This document shows, one piece after another, positions 17,823 to 26,483 of a stretch of DNA of 64,000 bases (the first letter of the stretch is position 1; each line of letters begins with the position of its first letter). The notes under the pieces were generated by a model, which was given only the letters and a program-made list of their open reading frames with translations, searched no databases and was not told the origin of the DNA. A program made the translations under genes and the position numbers. This DNA is from Virgibacillus salexigens (GTDB lineage Bacteria > Bacillota > Bacilli > Bacillales > Amphibacillaceae), in NCBI RefSeq assembly GCF_014905415.1, contig NZ_BNEO01000003.1, forward strand, positions 248,001-312,000. Reading direction: 5' to 3'.

Positions 17823-19238
17823 ATGTTACATAGTGAAGTGAAAGGGAAATTGCTAGCCATTGTTGGAGCTGAGAATGTAGAGGATAATAATGCGAGCTTA
17901 TTAGCTTATTCTTATGATTCTACAGCAAGATTCCAAGCATTACCTGATGCCATGGTTGCCCCTCGCAACACAGAAGAGGTAGCTGGTGTGGTGAAGGTTT
18001 GTAATGAACATAAGATTCCAATTGTCCCGCGTGGTTCTGGGACAAATTTATGCGCTGGTACGACACCAACAAAAGGTGGAATTGTTCTTATATTTAAACA
18101 CATGAATCACATATTGGAAATAGATCAAGAAAATCTAACCATGACTGTAGAACCAGGCGTTTATACGAAAGATATTTTAAATGCTGCTATCGATGTTGGT
18201 TTGTTTTACCCTCCCGATCCCGGATCCATGCATATTTCACAAATTGGCGGCAATATTAGTGAAAATTCTGGAGGTCTTCGTGGATTGAAGTACGGTGTTA
18301 CTAGAGATTATGTGCTTGGTCTCGAGATTGTTTTACCTAACGGTGAAGTCATCCAAACAGGTGGGAAATTGGCGAAAGATGTTGCAGGTTATGATTTAAC
18401 TAGGTTATATATAGGAGCGGAAGGGACACTTGGAGTCATTACGAAAGCTATCTTGAAGTTAATCCCTCAGCCAGAAACAAAAAAGACAATGCTAGCACTT
18501 TATGAGGATTTAGAAGCAGCTGCTGAAACCGTTTCTGCAATTATTGCGAATCGAATTATTCCTGCAACATTAGAATTTCTTGATCAAGCAACTGTTCAAG
18601 TAGTTGAAGATTTTGCTGAAATCGGTTTGCCAGTTGAGGCGAAGGCGGTATTATTAATTGAACAAGATGGTCCACCTGAAGTAGTAGACCGTGATATGGA
18701 TAAGATTGAAGAACTATGTAAGGATAATCGCGCATTTGACGTCCAAGTAGCGAAAACAGTGGAGGAAGCAGAGCAATTAACCGCTGCAAGGAGATCCGCA
18801 TTATCTGCGTTATCCCGTTTAAAGCCGACTACGATTTTGGAGGATGCTACCGTACCACGGTCTGAAATTGCAAAAATGGTAAAAGCAATTGGTGAAATTG
18901 CAGAAAAATATCAATTAAACATTTGTACATTTGGTCATGCTGGGGATGGTAATTTACACCCTACTTGTCTAACAGATGCTAGGGATGAAGCAGAAATTGA
19001 ATTAGTAGAAAAAGCGTTTGAAGAGATTTTTCAACAGGCAGTAGCATTAGGTGGCACAATTACCGGAGAACATGGAGTAGGCATGATGAAGCTGCCTTAT
19101 TTACACCTGAAAGCTGGAGAACATGGGATTGAGGCAATGCGAAGTATTAAACAGGCGATTGATCCAAATGGAATTATGAATCCTGGGAAAATGATTGAAC
19201 CAAAAGGGAGACAGAGAATGGTGGTGGAACACCAGTGA
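17823..19238 (+). CDS. glcD: Glycolate oxidase FAD subunit
   Basis: A 471-residue FAD-linked oxidase: FAD-binding type 4 domain (VPRGSGTNLCAGTTP, NISENSGGLRGLKYGVTRDYVLGLEIVLPNGEV) and C-terminal substrate domain (FGHAGDGNLHPT, GTITGEHGVGMMK). It oxidises glycolate or related 2-hydroxyacids. The ATG at 17823 has GGAG 7 bp upstream; an ATG 6 bp earlier is too close to that site. The stop overlaps the GTG of glcF, indicating coupling. No glcE subunit gene is present, as in B. subtilis. Confidence 0.93.
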   Translation: MLHSEVKGKLLAIVGAENVEDNNASLLAYSYDSTARFQALPDAMVAPRNTEEVAGVVKVCNEHKIPIVPRGSGTNLCAGTTPTKGGIVLIFKHMNHILEIDQENLTMTVEPGVYTKDILNAAIDVGLFYPPDPGSMHISQIGGNISENSGGLRGLKYGVTRDYVLGLEIVLPNGEVIQTGGKLAKDVAGYDLTRLYIGAEGTLGVITKAILKLIPQPETKKTMLALYEDLEAAAETVSAIIANRIIPATLEFLDQATVQVVEDFAEIGLPVEAKAVLLIEQDGPPEVVDRDMDKIEELCKDNRAFDVQVAKTVEEAEQLTAARRSALSALSRLKPTTILEDATVPRSEIAKMVKAIGEIAEKYQLNICTFGHAGDGNLHPTCLTDARDEAEIELVEKAFEEIFQQAVALGGTITGEHGVGMMKLPYLHLKAGEHGIEAMRSIKQAIDPNGIMNPGKMIEPKGRQRMVVEHQ

Positions 19239-20608
19239 ATATACAAGAAAAACAACAAATTCAGCAAGCTTTTCAAGAGACGATGGATTATGATGAATTA
19301 ATGAATTGTACACGATGCGGCTTCTGTTTACCAAGCTGTCCGACATATATCGAAACCGGAAGAAACGAAGTGCATTCCCCCAGGGGGCGGATTGCTTTAA
19401 TGAAAGGGCTTGTAGATGGAGTGATTGAGCCTAGCCAAGAAGTAAAGGATTCGATTGATATGTGCCTAGGCTGTAGAGCATGTGAACCAGTTTGTCCATC
19501 TGGCGTAAAGTTTGGTAGGTTATTAGAACAGGCAAGAGATGCCATATATCAACATAAGAAACAAACTTTACCTGAAAAACTAATCAAAGGCATCTTCTTT
19601 AAAAATATATTTCCATATCAAAATCGAATGATGGGGGTAACAGGGCTGTTAAGTTTTTATCAACGGTCTGGTGCGCAGAAGCTTGCCCAAGCAACAGGGG
19701 TTATGAACTTGTTTCCTGAAAGTATGCGTTCAATGGAAAAGGTGTTGCCAAGCGTCCCAAAGAAAAGTCAAATGAAAGATCGTCCTCGGCATTTACAACC
19801 TCTAAAATTAGAGAAAAAAAAGAAAGTAGCTTTTTTCTCTGGCTGTCTCATGGACACGATGTTTATGCATACCAATGACGCTACTGTAAAATTGCTGCAG
19901 TATGCAGGTTGCGAAATTGTCGTACCTTCTTTACAAGCATGCTGTGGTGCTCTACATGGGCATAGTGGAGAAATGGAGCAGGCAAGAGAAATGGCCAAAC
20001 GCAATATTCAGGCATTTGAAGAAGTGGAAGTGGATTATATAATTTCGAATGCTGGAGGGTGCGGTGCCTTTTTAGTAGAATACGATCATTTATTAAAGAA
20101 TGATTCAGAATGGAGTACTCGTGCAAAGCGTTTTTGTAATAAGGTTAAAGACATAACAAGTATATTAATTGAATTGGATTTTCATAAACAGCCACTATCT
20201 TTGGATAATCAAATCGTTACTTATCAAGATTCCTGTCATTTGAAAAATGGTCAAAGAACATTTATGGAACCTAGACAGCTGCTTGAATCCATCGATGGTG
20301 TACATTATGTAGAAATGAAGGATGCCGGTCGATGCTGTGGATCAGCAGGAATTTACAATATTGTGCAATCAGAAATGTCGATGCAGATATTGGATTACAA
20401 GATGGAGCAAGCACAGAATACGAAGGCGAAAACAATCGTTACAGCTAATCCCGGCTGTTTGTTACAAATGAAACTAGGAATTGAACGTGAAGGACGATCT
20501 AATGAAATGGAAGCTGTTCATATTGTTGATCTCTTACTTCAGGCATATGAAAATGTAAATGTTCGAAGCAATCTACATGATGAAGCAGCAACTTATATAA
20601 GAGCATAA
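19235..20608 (+). CDS. glcF: Glycolate oxidase iron-sulfur subunit
   Basis: A 457-residue protein with two 4Fe-4S motifs (CTRCGFCLPSCP at about residues 27-38, CLGCRACEPVCPSG at about 77-90) and two CCG (heterodisulfide-reductase-like) domains: SGCLMDTMF with ACCGALHGHSG, and DSCHLKNGQ with GRCCGSAGIY. It passes electrons from GlcD to the quinone pool or another acceptor. The GTG start overlaps the glcD stop by 4 bp. Confidence 0.93.
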   Translation: MNIQEKQQIQQAFQETMDYDELMNCTRCGFCLPSCPTYIETGRNEVHSPRGRIALMKGLVDGVIEPSQEVKDSIDMCLGCRACEPVCPSGVKFGRLLEQARDAIYQHKKQTLPEKLIKGIFFKNIFPYQNRMMGVTGLLSFYQRSGAQKLAQATGVMNLFPESMRSMEKVLPSVPKKSQMKDRPRHLQPLKLEKKKKVAFFSGCLMDTMFMHTNDATVKLLQYAGCEIVVPSLQACCGALHGHSGEMEQAREMAKRNIQAFEEVEVDYIISNAGGCGAFLVEYDHLLKNDSEWSTRAKRFCNKVKDITSILIELDFHKQPLSLDNQIVTYQDSCHLKNGQRTFMEPRQLLESIDGVHYVEMKDAGRCCGSAGIYNIVQSEMSMQILDYKMEQAQNTKAKTIVTANPGCLLQMKLGIEREGRSNEMEAVHIVDLLLQAYENVNVRSNLHDEAATYIRA

Positions 20609-20695
20609 ACCAATTTTGATCAGTTAAAAGTATAAATGAGTTGCGGTTTTTCATATTTTATTATATAACTGTATTACAAGTTCATAGTTAATTAG

Positions 20696-20839
20696 TTTCC
20701 TTCGGGGTCGGGTGAAATTCCCAATCGGCGGTGATGAAGCAATAGGCTTCTTAGTCCGTGACCCGTGCGGCAATATGCCAAGCGGTGGATCTGGTGCAAC
20801 TCCAGAGCCGACAGTTAAAGTCTGGATGGGAGAAGGAAT
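20696..20839 (+). promoter_or_regulatory. FMN riboswitch (RFN element)
   Basis: All conserved blocks of the RFN aptamer are present: CTTCGGGGTCGGGTGAAATT near the 5' end, ATCGGCGGTGATG, AGTCCGTGACCCG, GGATCTGGTG-AACTCCAGAGCCGACAG, and AGTCTGGATGGGAGAAGGA closing P1. It precedes a terminator and the riboflavin genes, so FMN should cause premature termination. Confidence 0.97.
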
Positions 20840-20957
20840 TTTAATCGTTCAACATGCATCGTAACTTAGTAATATTTGATTACGTTTATTGGTCATTTTA
20901 AAAATTGGATGACTTCTATACGTGTTTTAGCATGTGTTGATCAAAATTCTGTACGTA

Positions 20958-20990
20958 AAGCCTCTGAAGTGAATTCAGAGGCTTTTTTTA
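20958..20990 (+). terminator. Riboswitch expression-platform terminator
   Basis: A hairpin AAGCCTCTGAA / TTCAGAGGCTT followed by seven T residues, located between the FMN aptamer and ribE. Formation is expected when FMN is bound. Confidence 0.9.
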
Positions 20991-21107
20991 TACTGAATAA
21001 AGGAAGGTATCCTCAGTATAAACTCTCGCTATTTTTCTTGGTGAAGTCCGTTCTGCCAAGTATACTAATGTCCCGAGTACTACAAAGAGATAAAGGGAGT
21101 GAATTAT

Positions 21108-21749
21108 TTGTTTACTGGAATTATTGAGGAAAAAGGTATCATTCGATCAATGGAACAATTATCCAAATATGCGATGTCATTAACCGTGAATGCTGAAAAG
21201 ATACTAATGGATATGGAAGTTGGTGATAGTATCGCTGTCAATGGTACTTGTCTAACCGTTACGTCCTTTGATAACAAGAGCTTTTCAGCGGAAGTGATGC
21301 CTGAAACCGTAACGTCCACATCTTTACGTACACTTAAGACAGGTTCTGCAGTTAACCTAGAAAGAGCAATGGCTGCTAATCGTAGATTTGGAGGTCATTT
21401 TGTTACTGGGCATGTAGATGGAACCGGAAAGATTGTTGGAAAATATTACAAGGAAAATGCGATCTATTATGACATTGAGTTGAATAAAGCTCTAGAGAGA
21501 TATGTATTAAAAAAAGGGTCCATTGCAGTTGATGGAGTGAGCCTGACCATCTTTCATGTTCAGGGGAATGTGTTCACAATATCACTTATACCTCACACAG
21601 CTTCTGCTACGATATTGGGGAAAAAAGATAAAGGCGATCTCGTCAATATTGAATGTGACGTGCTTGCAAGACAAGTGGACCGACTTATTTCGTATTCTAC
21701 CAAGTCGCAGGAGCTTGATGAAGATTTCCTGAAAAATACTGGTTTTTAA
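21108..21749 (+). CDS. ribE: Riboflavin synthase (alpha subunit)
   Basis: A 213-residue protein built of two lumazine-binding repeats: FTGIIEEKG / SIAVNGTCLTVTSF in the first and HFVTGHVDGTGKI / SIAVDGVSLTIF in the second, the normal length. It dismutates two 6,7-dimethyl-8-ribityllumazine molecules to riboflavin. The start is the TTG at 21108 (family N-terminus MFTGIIEE) with GGGAG 8 bp upstream. First gene of the operon behind the FMN riboswitch. Confidence 0.95.
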   Translation: MFTGIIEEKGIIRSMEQLSKYAMSLTVNAEKILMDMEVGDSIAVNGTCLTVTSFDNKSFSAEVMPETVTSTSLRTLKTGSAVNLERAMAANRRFGGHFVTGHVDGTGKIVGKYYKENAIYYDIELNKALERYVLKKGSIAVDGVSLTIFHVQGNVFTISLIPHTASATILGKKDKGDLVNIECDVLARQVDRLISYSTKSQELDEDFLKNTGF

Positions 21750-21761
21750 GGGGGAACAGTA

Positions 21762-22376
21762 ATGAACACAATCCAAGAAGCGATCGATCAATTAAAAGCT
21801 GGTCAAGCAATTATTGTTGTGGACGATGAAAATAGAGAGAATGAAGGAGATCTTGTAGCCCTTTCTGATAGGATAACACCTACTATGATAAATTTTATGA
21901 TCACCCATGGGAAAGGGCTCGTCTGTACTAGCATTGAAGCCGATGTAGCAGAAAGAGTAGGGCTTTCTTTAATGACTTCGAATTCAAACGATCCATTGTC
22001 AACAGCTTTTACTGTCAGTATAGATTATAAAGAAACGACTACAGGAATTAGTGCATATGAACGCGCTACAACCATTCGAGCACTGGTCAATAAGTTTGCT
22101 ATGAAAGAAGATTTTAAACAGCCGGGACATGTATTTCCTTTAATTGCAAAAGAAGGCGGCGTTCTAACACGTCCAGGGCATACCGAAGCATCTGTAGATT
22201 TGGCAAAACTTTGTGGAGCTTCTCCTTCTGGGGTTATTTGTGAAATTCTTAATGAGGATGGAACGATGGCAAGAGTGCCAGATTTGGAGAAAATGGCAGA
22301 CAAATTTCAATTATGCATGATCTCAATTGAAGATTTAATAAGTTATTTAACAAAAAGAGTAGAGGAGTGTAAATAA
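21762..22376 (+). CDS. ribB: 3,4-dihydroxy-2-butanone 4-phosphate synthase (single domain)
   Basis: A 204-residue DHBP synthase: [12 protein letters not shown] (metal/substrate acidic loop, residues 22-33), THGKGLVC, and [16 protein letters not shown]. It makes the four-carbon riboflavin precursor from ribulose 5-phosphate. Most Bacillus homologues are RibBA fusions with a C-terminal GTP cyclohydrolase II domain; here the protein ends right after the RibB domain and no ribA follows. Confidence 0.95.
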   Translation: MNTIQEAIDQLKAGQAIIVVDDENRENEGDLVALSDRITPTMINFMITHGKGLVCTSIEADVAERVGLSLMTSNSNDPLSTAFTVSIDYKETTTGISAYERATTIRALVNKFAMKEDFKQPGHVFPLIAKEGGVLTRPGHTEASVDLAKLCGASPSGVICEILNEDGTMARVPDLEKMADKFQLCMISIEDLISYLTKRVEECK

Positions 22377-22377
22377 G

Positions 22378-22842
22378 ATGGCAAAAGTTGTAGCAGGAAA
22401 CTTAGTAGGGACCGATTTACGAATAGGGATTGTAGTAAGTAGATTTAACGATTTTATAACAAGCAAACTATTAGAAGGGGCTAAGGATGCCTTAACTCGA
22501 CATGGAATAGCAGAACAGGACATTACTGTTGCATGGGTTCCTGGCGCATATGAAATTCCATTAGTTGCTAAGAAAATGGCCTTACAAACAGAATATGATG
22601 CAATTATTACCTTAGGAACAGTGATCCGAGGTTCAACTCCTCATTTTGATTATGTTTGTAATGAAGCAGCAAAAGGTGTATCGCAGGCTTCACTACAATC
22701 AGAAAAGCCTGTTATTTTTGGTATTCTAACGACCGAAACGATTGAACAAGCGATTGAGCGAGCTGGGACAAAAGCTGGAAATAAAGGAGCAGAAGCAGCA
22801 CTCTCAGCTATTGAGATGGCAAACTTATTACGTTCCTTATAG
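22378..22842 (+). CDS. ribH: 6,7-dimethyl-8-ribityllumazine synthase
   Basis: A 154-residue lumazine synthase: [44 protein letters not shown] (catalytic His in the last block) and [23 protein letters not shown]. It condenses the RibB product with the ribitylamino-pyrimidine. The gene starts 2 bp after ribB and closes the operon. Confidence 0.97.
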   Translation: MAKVVAGNLVGTDLRIGIVVSRFNDFITSKLLEGAKDALTRHGIAEQDITVAWVPGAYEIPLVAKKMALQTEYDAIITLGTVIRGSTPHFDYVCNEAAKGVSQASLQSEKPVIFGILTTETIEQAIERAGTKAGNKGAEAALSAIEMANLLRSL

Positions 22843-22875
22843 GTTGATAATCAAATGCAACAGAAACCATATTCT

Positions 22876-22925
22876 CCCCTTCGTGTAGACAGGATCATCG
22901 AATGCTGTTTACGTTGGGGTTTTTA
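22876..22925 (+). terminator. Terminator of the riboflavin operon
   Basis: An imperfect long stem with CCCC / GGGG at the base, inner pairing CGTGTAGACAG / CTGTTTACG, then a T run. Confidence 0.7.
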
Positions 22926-23101
22926 TGTTAGAAGATCTGAGCTCTTTTTGAGATAATTATTGTAAGTACGTATCTGCTATCCAGCTTATGTTGGAAAAAT
23001 AAATAGCGATAGGATAAACTGAATAAATGGGGCATTTTTGACTGAAATCATAGAGCATGTTGCAATATACGTGTTTCGGTGTTAATTCGGGGGAGATGAA
23101 T

Positions 23102-23281
23102 ATGAAACTATTAATTGGTCAATTAGTACTAATTGCTGTGGTCTGGACGTCGATGGCTGTTTTTTTTTCTGAGATGACAGAAGCGAGTAAAATTATATTT
23201 TACCTTGTGACATCTTGGATGCTATTGTTGATTGTACTGATTATTAAAACATGGATAAAAGGAAGAACCAATAGAGATTGA
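23102..23281 (+). CDS. Small two-segment membrane protein (59 aa)
   Basis: A hydrophobic protein with two predicted membrane segments (about residues 4-23 and 31-51) and a basic tail. The family is not recognised. GGGGGA lies 7 bp before the ATG at 23102. It is 13 bp upstream of the ABC-F gene and may be cotranscribed with it. Confidence 0.6.
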   Translation: MKLLIGQLVLIAVVWTSMAVFFSEMTEASKIIFYLVTSWMLLLIVLIIKTWIKGRTNRD

Positions 23282-23294
23282 AGGATGAGCGTGT

Positions 23295-25169
23295 ATGTTA
23301 ACCGTTGAAAATATAACTAAAACATTCGGAGAGAAGACATTATTTGATCAAATATCTTGTACCATTACGGAACGGGAAAGAATAGGTTTAATTGGTGTTA
23401 ATGGTACGGGGAAGTCAACTTTCTTAAAGACACTTGCTGGTATAGAAGTTCCTGAAGAAGGTGTTATTCAACATGCCAAAAATTATCAAATTGAATATTT
23501 GCCTCAAGAACCAAAGTTAGATCTTGCTTTAAAGGTAATTGATCAAATCTATTATGGGGATTCGCAAATGATGAACGTAATGCGAGGGTATGAACAAGCT
23601 TTAATAGATTTACAGCATGATGCAATGAGTGAGTCAGCACAAGCCAATCTGTTTCATATGCAACAAAAAATGGACGAAATGGGTGCGTGGGAGGCAAATA
23701 CAAAAGCAAAGACAGTACTAACCAAGCTGGGGATTACCGATTTTAATAAACCAGTAAGAGCCCTTTCAGGAGGTCAAAAAAAACGCGTTGCAATTGCAAA
23801 AGCACTTATCCAGCCTGCAGACTTGTTAATCTTAGATGAACCGACAAACCATTTAGATAATGAATCCATTGAATGGTTGGAAAAGTACTTACTCACCTAT
23901 CCAGGGTCATTGTTATTAGTTACGCATGACCGCTATTTCTTAAACCGTGTAACCAATCGTATTTTTGAGTTAGACAAAGGAAAGTTGTATACGTATATGG
24001 GGAATTACGAGATCTTTCTTGAAAAAAAGGCGGAACGGGAAGCGTTAGAAAAAAGTAATGAGTTGAAGCATGCGAATACATTACGAAGAGAACTTGCCTG
24101 GCTAAAACGAGGGGCAAAAGCTCGTTCTACAAAACAAAAGGCGAGAGTTCAACGCGTGCATGACATGAAGGAACAGACTTTTGATACCAAGAAAGAGACA
24201 CTTCATGTACCTGTTGGTTCTGTTCGACTTGGCAAACAGGTTATAGAATTGAAACATGTGGAAAAGTCGTATGAAGGCAATCAGGTACTAACCGATTTTA
24301 ATCAATTAATTGTACCGGGAGACCGCTTGGGCATCGTAGGAGCAAATGGAACTGGGAAAACGACATTGCTAAATATAATGGCAAACCGCTTTGCACCAGA
24401 TAGTGGAGAAGTTACTATTGGTGAAACAGTTAAAATTGGCTACTATACCCAAGGAGACGAAGAGCTCGACGGTAATTTACGAATCATTGATTATATTAAA
24501 GAAGTAGCAGAAGTCATTCATACGATAGATGGAACAGTTATTACAGCAGAACAAATGCTAGAGCATTTCCTATTTTCTCGATCAGAACAATGGACCTATA
24601 TTCGCAAATTATCTGGTGGAGAAAAACGGCGTTTATATTTATTGAAAGTGCTAATGAAAGAACCCAATGTTTTATTCTTGGATGAACCAACCAATGATTT
24701 AGATACACAAACGCTAAGTGTATTGGAAGAATATCTGGATTATTTCCCTGGTGTTGTCATTACCGTATCGCATGATCGCTATTTTTTAGATCGAGTGGTC
24801 GATCGTTTACTTATTTTTCATGGCAATGGAAGCACAAGTTCGTATCATGGAAATTATACGGATTATATGGAGAAGCAAGGAGTTGAAACAGCTGCTGCGA
24901 AATCTGAAGATCTTCATAAGTCTAAAAACAACAAACCGAAAAAACAAAAGAAAAAATTGTCGTATCAAGATCAAAAAGAGTGGAATGAAATTGAAGATGT
25001 CATCACGCAATTAGAAGAAAAGCTTGAAGCAGTCCAGTCTGATATTGCAGGTGCTGGCAGTGATGCTGAAACTGTACAGCAGCTATATAAAGATCAACAA
25101 GAAATAGAAGCGGAACTAGAAGCGAAAATAGCAAGATGGGAAGAGCTTTCCTTATTAATCGAAGAGTAA
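23295..25169 (+). CDS. ABC-F family ATPase, Uup/YfmR-like
   Basis: A 624-residue soluble protein with two ABC domains (Walker A GVNGTGKST and GANGTGKTT; signatures LSGGQKKR and LSGGEKRR; LDEPTNHLD and LDEPTNDLD), the inter-domain linker (RRELAWLKRGAKARSTKQKAR) and a C-terminal coiled coil (about 545-620). This layout and length match Uup/YfmR, ribosome-associated ABC-F proteins that help stalled translation; it is not an exporter. The lysine-rich hinge KSKNNKPKKQKKK precedes the coiled coil. Confidence 0.92.
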   Translation: MLTVENITKTFGEKTLFDQISCTITERERIGLIGVNGTGKSTFLKTLAGIEVPEEGVIQHAKNYQIEYLPQEPKLDLALKVIDQIYYGDSQMMNVMRGYEQALIDLQHDAMSESAQANLFHMQQKMDEMGAWEANTKAKTVLTKLGITDFNKPVRALSGGQKKRVAIAKALIQPADLLILDEPTNHLDNESIEWLEKYLLTYPGSLLLVTHDRYFLNRVTNRIFELDKGKLYTYMGNYEIFLEKKAEREALEKSNELKHANTLRRELAWLKRGAKARSTKQKARVQRVHDMKEQTFDTKKETLHVPVGSVRLGKQVIELKHVEKSYEGNQVLTDFNQLIVPGDRLGIVGANGTGKTTLLNIMANRFAPDSGEVTIGETVKIGYYTQGDEELDGNLRIIDYIKEVAEVIHTIDGTVITAEQMLEHFLFSRSEQWTYIRKLSGGEKRRLYLLKVLMKEPNVLFLDEPTNDLDTQTLSVLEEYLDYFPGVVITVSHDRYFLDRVVDRLLIFHGNGSTSSYHGNYTDYMEKQGVETAAAKSEDLHKSKNNKPKKQKKKLSYQDQKEWNEIEDVITQLEEKLEAVQSDIAGAGSDAETVQQLYKDQQEIEAELEAKIARWEELSLLIEE

Positions 25170-25188
25170 AGGTATTACCTGTTTGTCA

Positions 25189-25217
25189 GCTGTCGATCGC
25201 ATCGACAGCTTTTTTAT
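25189..25217 (+). terminator. Terminator after the ABC-F gene
   Basis: A 10-bp stem AGCTGTCGAT / ATCGACAGCT with a 3-nt loop, followed by T residues. Confidence 0.9.
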
Positions 25218-25223
25218 AATTCT

Positions 25224-25789
25224 TAAAGCAAATTCCAAAAATTTGATAAGTTACTGCTTGATGAAGGAATAATTAGGGGAACTACAGCAACAGTATTGGG
25301 AAATGACATCGAATATAGGTACATGGTATTTTTGGTTCAATATCGTGTGTTTTATACTTCCATTAATTATCCTTATTATTGTTATTGATCGGAAAAGAAT
25401 ATTTGAAATTTGTTTCTATGGTTATTCTGTTCATATTTTAGCATCAAGAGTAGATAGCTTTCTTGAAAGTAATAATTATCTTGTTCATCCCCATAGTTTA
25501 ACTTATTTGCTTCCTAGCGATGTGACAGTGACTTCAGTAGTTTTGCCTGTTAGTTTTATATTTATTTATCAATACTGCACAAATCAAAAGAAGAACTTTT
25601 ATTTCCATGCTTTATTATTGTCTCTCGTCATTATCTTATGGTCTTGACTCTATGTTCCTTGCAGTAGGCTTCCTGAAACTACATCAGGGGATGAATTTAA
25701 CTTACTTATGTATCATTAATTTTGCAGTAGCATGTTTGGCATTCTGGTTAACGAATTTGTTCCGGTTGTTAAAGAATCGGGGTATATAA
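25224..25789 (+). pseudogene. CBO0543-like membrane protein, inactivated
   Basis: A degraded paralogue of the next gene. The shared core (TWYFWFNI, IDR-R-FEI, FIFIYQYCTN) is obvious, but a TAA at 25270 replaces the Gln of the paralogue's KEQL, and a frameshift around 25610-25647 moves the last third (MFLAVGFLKLHQGMNLTYL) into another frame. It is probably a recent tandem duplication undergoing decay. Confidence 0.8.
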
Positions 25790-25876
25790 GCTCAAATAAT
25801 TGCTGTGTTTTCTGTATAAGGAAGAAAATAATAGCTTAAACTAACCACAATAATGCGTAATTAGGTGGTTATTCAG

Positions 25877-26458
25877 ATGAATGTTGATGCGTTATATCAT
25901 CAAATATACGAACTTAAGGAGCAACTTTCATTCCTTCGAACAGAATACTGGTACCAAACCTCTGGTGTTGATACGTGGTATTTTTGGTTTAATATTGCCA
26001 GTTATATTGTACCGCTAGTTATTTTATACTTATTTATCGATCGAAGACGTGTCTTTGAAATCGGGTTTTTTGGCTATTCGATTCATATGCTTTGGGGCTA
26101 TACAAATAACTTTTTAAGTATAAATAATTTATTGGTCCATCCCCATAGCTTTTCCTTCTTAATACCTGTTGGTTTGTCTGTAACAGCAGTAATACTGCCT
26201 GTTGGATTTATGTTCATTTACCAATACTGTACGAATCATAAAAAGAACTACTATCTCTATGCTATTTTACTTTCTGTTCTTTTTGCTTATGGGTTCGGTG
26301 CATTTAGTATTGCTGTAAACTTATTAGAATTGCATAAATGGATGACATTAACCTATGTTTTCCTAATTGATGTTATGGTAGCCTTTTTAGCTTATTGGCT
26401 AACAAAATTTTTCCTCTGGATAGGAAGGCAATCCACAAAACAACAGGCAAAGGATTAA
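25877..26458 (+). CDS. CBO0543-like integral membrane protein
   Basis: A 193-residue protein with about five membrane segments after a short helical N-terminus. The pattern (TWYFWFNIASYIVP, DRRRVFEIGFFGY, VHPHSF, FIYQYCTN) resembles the CBO0543 family of Firmicutes membrane proteins of unknown role. AGGTGG lies 8 bp before the ATG at 25877; a GTG 12 bp earlier is possible. The preceding pseudogene is its paralogue. Confidence 0.7.
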   Translation: MNVDALYHQIYELKEQLSFLRTEYWYQTSGVDTWYFWFNIASYIVPLVILYLFIDRRRVFEIGFFGYSIHMLWGYTNNFLSINNLLVHPHSFSFLIPVGLSVTAVILPVGFMFIYQYCTNHKKNYYLYAILLSVLFAYGFGAFSIAVNLLELHKWMTLTYVFLIDVMVAFLAYWLTKFFLWIGRQSTKQQAKD

Positions 26459-26479
26459 GTACGTCCTTTGCCTGTTGTT
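26439..26479. terminator. Bidirectional terminator overlapping two gene ends
   Basis: A 16-bp perfect stem (AACAACAGGCAAAGGA / TCCTTTGCCTGTTGTT) with a 9-nt loop spans the stop codon of the CBO0543-like gene and ends just before the convergent gene. Confidence 0.85.
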
Positions 26480-26483
26480 AACA

